From CBDVAK01 sp965371945 (GTDB taxonomy: Bacteria; Pseudomonadota; Gammaproteobacteria; Competibacterales; JAHEDQ01), in contig CBDVAK010000149.1 in assembly GCA_965371945.1 (NCBI GenBank), positions 1 to 8,200 on the forward strand: a stretch of 8,200 nt of DNA, written 5' to 3'. The position numbers were made by a program, and so were the translations under genes. Positions within the stretch are counted from its first letter, which is position 1. Each line of letters starts with the position of its first letter. Positions 6,102-8,200 of the stretch are shown piece after piece. The notes under the pieces are model-generated. The model saw only the letters and a list, made by a program, of their open reading frames with translations. It searched no databases and had not been told where the DNA came from.

Positions 6102-7127
6102 TCAATCATTCCCCCAATCAATGCGCAGGTCTCTGGCAGCGACACGTTCCCGCAACAAACCCAGAACAGCAGTCTCGAAGGCCGGCGGCAGGGCGCTTTG
6201 CAGCGGCACGCTCCAGCAGTTGGCACCAGCCCATGCAGTGCATTTTACGGCATCTTTCCCGGTCATGAGCACCGCAGTGTTGGAATCCACCGGAAAATCC
6301 TCGGGCGTGAAGCGGTGGTGATCCTCGAATGCACGCTCCTGGAAAACCAGCCCAGCGGCGCGCAGCATGTCAAAAAAATTCCGTGGGTTGCCGATTCCGC
6401 ACATTGCGACTACGGGTTGGCCGCGAAACCGGCTCAGCATCCGTTGTCGATGTGGATCGCGAATATTGACGGCATCACCAAGGCTCAGCGACAGGGTGAA
6501 CTCCCGCCCCCGTGCAGGTCCGCCCCGACAAACCAGAAAATCGATCCCGGCCAGCCGGCCTGGCGGTTCACGCAGCGGCCCGGCGGGCAACAACATCCCA
6601 TTTCCAAACCGCCGGTCGCCGTCGATGAGCGCAATCTCGATGTCCCGATGCAGAGCGTAGTGCTGCAAACCGTCATCCGCAATCACGATATCGACACGCG
6701 GCACCACCCGCAGCAGGCGCTGTACTGCTTTGCGACGGTTCGGATGGATCGCCACCGGGCAGCCACAGCGTTGCGCCAACAACAGAGGCTCATCGCCGTT
6801 ATCCGCAACATCACCGTCAGCCGTCACCAGGCGGGCATCAGCGCCCAGAGTGACGCCGTAGCCGCGGCTGACAATACCGGCTCGCAACCCATGGCGTTTG
6901 AACATCTGGGTCAGCCACAGCACCAACGGTGTCTTGCCGGTACCTCCCACGGTCATGTTACCCACCACGATCACCGGCACTTCCGGCGCCGGTGAGCGAA
7001 ACCGGCGCATGCCCAGCAACTCCCTCCGCAGCCAAACGGCAATCCCGTACAGCCACGACAGTGGCGCCAGCGACAACGCGGTCAGACCCCGATGCTGCCA
7101 GAACCCGGGAGGCCGTGCCGCAATCAA
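6102..7127 (-). CDS. lpxK: Tetraacyldisaccharide 4'-kinase (lipid A biosynthesis)
   Basis: LpxK transfers phosphate from ATP to the 4' position of the tetraacyl disaccharide-1-phosphate, making lipid IVA at the cytoplasmic face of the inner membrane. From the TTG at 7127 the protein is 341 residues (E. coli about 328). Visible features are an N-terminal hydrophobic stretch with APLSWLYG (21-28), a P-loop GNMTVGGTGKT (56-66), SRGYG (87-91), the family block DDGLQHYALHRDIEI (151-165), GNGMLLPAGPLRE (175-187), and a late FEDHHRF. A later MTGKDAVKC departs from the usual TEKDAVK by having Gly for Glu. The start is uncertain. The frame is open upstream to 7229 with in-frame GTGs at 7220 and 7211, but these lie inside exbD. 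The best ribosome site (AGGAG, 7175-7171) serves an ATG at 7168 in another frame. TTG 7127 gives the N-terminus most like the family. Confidence 0.95.
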   Translation of the reverse strand: MIAARPPGFWQHRGLTALSLAPLSWLYGIAVWLRRELLGMRRFRSPAPEVPVIVVGNMTVGGTGKTPLVLWLTQMFKRHGLRAGIVSRGYGVTLGADARLVTADGDVADNGDEPLLLAQRCGCPVAIHPNRRKAVQRLLRVVPRVDIVIADDGLQHYALHRDIEIALIDGDRRFGNGMLLPAGPLREPPGRLAGIDFLVCRGGPARGREFTLSLSLGDAVNIRDPHRQRMLSRFRGQPVVAMCGIGNPRNFFDMLRAAGLVFQERAFEDHHRFTPEDFPVDSNTAVLMTGKDAVKCTAWAGANCWSVPLQSALPPAFETAVLGLLRERVAARDLRIDWGND

Positions 7128-7167
7128 TGCGGACTTGCCCGGTACCGACCCCCCGGTACGCGCGCCA

Positions 7168-7584
7168 TCACTCCTGCCGCGGCTCCGTAGCGATGGCGAT
7201 ATGCCTGACACCCAGTTCACCGAGCACATCGAGGGTCCTCACCACGAACTCATGGGCGGTTCCGGCATCGGCACGAATGACCACTGGTGTGTCCGCATCA
7301 GCGGTGATCACCTCACTCAGGACCTTGACCAGTTGGGCCCGATCGGCCACCTCGACGGGGCTGCCGGCGACACTGAAGCGGCCCTGCGCATCGATCGCGA
7401 TATTGAGCGCATCGGGCTCCTCGAGTGGTGGTTGGGCGCTGGTCTCCGGCAACACGATCTGCAGTTCCGCCTCATCCCTGAAGGAGGTGGAAACCATGAA
7501 GAAGATCAGCAACAGGAACACCACGTCGATCAGCGGTGTCAGACTGACCTCCGGTTCCTCGGCGATACGCGGTCGAAAATTCAT
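7168..7584 (-). CDS. exbD: ExbD/TolR-family biopolymer transport protein
   Basis: This is the partner of ExbB: a 138-residue protein with one N-terminal transmembrane helix and a periplasmic domain. The helix follows the motif SLTPLIDVVFLLLIFFMV, whose Asp20 corresponds to the essential proton-carrying aspartate of ExbD/TolR. The remainder (about 40-138) is the periplasmic domain expected to contact a peptidoglycan- or receptor-linked partner. The ATG start overlaps the exbB stop in ATGA, and no better start exists. The stop TGA (7170-7168) forms TGATG with an out-of-frame ATG, just after an AGGAG. No tonB or outer-membrane receptor is in view, so the cargo cannot be told. In related genomes this copy sits beside comEC and lpxK, which suggests an envelope role rather than iron uptake; that last point is inference. 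Confidence 0.95.
   Translation of the reverse strand: MNFRPRIAEEPEVSLTPLIDVVFLLLIFFMVSTSFRDEAELQIVLPETSAQPPLEEPDALNIAIDAQGRFSVAGSPVEVADRAQLVKVLSEVITADADTPVVIRADAGTAHEFVVRTLDVLGELGVRHIAIATEPRQE
7171..7175 (-). promoter_or_regulatory. Shine-Dalgarno site at the exbD/lpxK junction
   Basis: AGGAG lies just before the exbD stop. Only 2 bases separate it from the ATG at 7168, which overlaps that stop as TGATG. The ATG opens a 14-codon frame ending in a TGA that overlaps the proposed lpxK TTG (in ATTGATT). The site therefore points to translation starting here, but not in the lpxK frame as the sequence stands. Confidence 0.5.
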
Positions 7585-8200
7585 GGTTGCTGACCCGTTC
7601 GGGTATCACTGATGGTGTGCAGGATCTCCATCAGCATCACCGCTTCCTGTTCCATGTTGACCACGTAGGCGTCGACCCGGCCACGGAGATACCGATAAAA
7701 CATCAAACTGGGGATGGCAACTGTAAGACCGGCCGCGGTAGTCACCAGTGCTTCCGATATACCGCCAGCAAGGATGGTCGGGTCACCAACCCCCCGCGCG
7801 GTGATGATATTGAACACCCGGATCATGCCGATGACGGTGCCCAACAGACCCAGCAGCGGGGTGATGGAGGCAATGGTTCCCAAAGAATTGAGATAGCGCT
7901 CCAACTGATGCACGACCTGCCGGCCGTGCTCTTCGACGCTCTCGCGGATGATTTCGCGACCACGATCCTGGTTGGCAAGACCCGCGGCAATGATGCGCCC
8001 CAGCGGCGAACCGTGGCGCAATGCCTCCATATCCTGCGGGGGAACTCGCGCCATACGCTCCCAGTCGCGCACCCTTTCGAGCAGTTCGGGTGGCAACACG
8101 CGTCGTCGCCTCAATGCCCACAAGCGGTCGACAACGATGGCGGTGGCCGCAACGGAACAGGCCAGAATCGGCCACATCAACCAGCCCCCGGATCTGAACA
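7581..8200 (-). CDS. exbB: ExbB/TolQ/MotA-family proton channel protein, 5'-partial
   Basis: This is the proton-channel subunit of an ExbB-ExbD type inner-membrane motor, which uses the proton gradient to energise an outer-membrane or envelope process. The reading frame stays open to the right edge and reads FRSGGWLMWPILACSV, the usual N-terminus of the family. The TTG at 8180-8178 is therefore the Leu codon inside GGWLMWP, not the start, and probably only a handful of residues are missing. 205 residues are visible. Three hydrophobic segments can be seen: about residues 6-25, a glycine-rich one containing PLLGLLGTVIGMI, and one containing ALVTTAAGLTVAIPSLM. The last two are the family's core pore helices, with the conserved Thr-Ala-Ala-Gly. 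The stop overlaps the exbD start by 4 bases (ATGA), so the two are co-translated. Confidence in the family is high; which process it drives is not shown. Confidence 0.95.
   Translation of the reverse strand, partial: FRSGGWLMWPILACSVAATAIVVDRLWALRRRRVLPPELLERVRDWERMARVPPQDMEALRHGSPLGRIIAAGLANQDRGREIIRESVEEHGRQVVHQLERYLNSLGTIASITPLLGLLGTVIGMIRVFNIITARGVGDPTILAGGISEALVTTAAGLTVAIPSLMFYRYLRGRVDAYVVNMEQEAVMLMEILHTISDTRTGQQP

Noticed and set aside
6054..6995. Plus-strand open frame of 313 codons
   Set aside because: It is a shadow of lpxK and ycaR, whose family motifs are unmistakable on the other strand.
6971..6995. 8-bp inverted repeat TCACCGGC/GCCGGTGA within lpxK
   Set aside because: Inside GC-rich coding sequence with no T run and a 9-base loop; chance is enough to explain it.
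8178..8180. TTG as start of exbB
   Set aside because: The frame continues upstream as FRSGGW, matching the family N-terminus, so the codon is internal and the gene is cut by the window edge.

Overview
The window looks like a chromosomal segment of a Gram-negative, GC-rich gammaproteobacterium. The evidence is the gene order exbB-exbD-lpxK-ycaR-kdsB, which is a familiar arrangement in Pseudomonas and related Gammaproteobacteria, plus lipid A and Kdo genes, lipoprotein and Sec signals, and a periplasmic c-type cytochrome. I cannot name a genus from the sequence alone. All eleven genes that I support lie on the minus strand, so the window is read from high to low coordinates. No stretch over 300 bases lacks a gene, and there is no tRNA, rRNA, CRISPR array, insertion sequence or obvious prophage.

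Right part (8200 to 5133): a tightly packed envelope operon. It holds exbB (its first few codons lie beyond the right edge), exbD, lpxK, a small Trm112/UPF0434 gene (ycaR) and kdsB. Junctions overlap by 1-4 bases or are separated by only a few, which implies translational coupling. LpxK phosphorylates the lipid A precursor and KdsB activates Kdo, the first core sugar added to it. ExbB/ExbD form a proton-driven inner-membrane motor.

Middle (5093 to 4157): a hot-dog-fold acyl-CoA thioesterase with a well-supported TTG start, followed 13-16 bases later by an exported cytochrome c'-like monohaem protein.

Left-middle (4031 to 842): an unusual pair. The first gene is an L-isoaspartyl protein methyltransferase with an added signal peptide. 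Overlapping it is an 822-residue polytopic membrane protein carrying a spermidine-synthase-like Rossmann domain that lacks the expected catalytic aspartate. This pair is the least explained part of the window.

Left end (841 to 7): two small envelope genes. A Rap1a/Tai-type four-cysteine periplasmic protein has its own recognisable sigma70-type promoter and is followed by a good intrinsic terminator. A short glycine-zipper lipoprotein comes next.

Most of the window is ordinary, well-conserved envelope biology. The points worth a second look are the exported Pcm with its membrane SpeE-like partner, the doubtful lpxK start beside a G run, the frequent non-ATG starts, and the degraded metal site of the Trm112-like protein.
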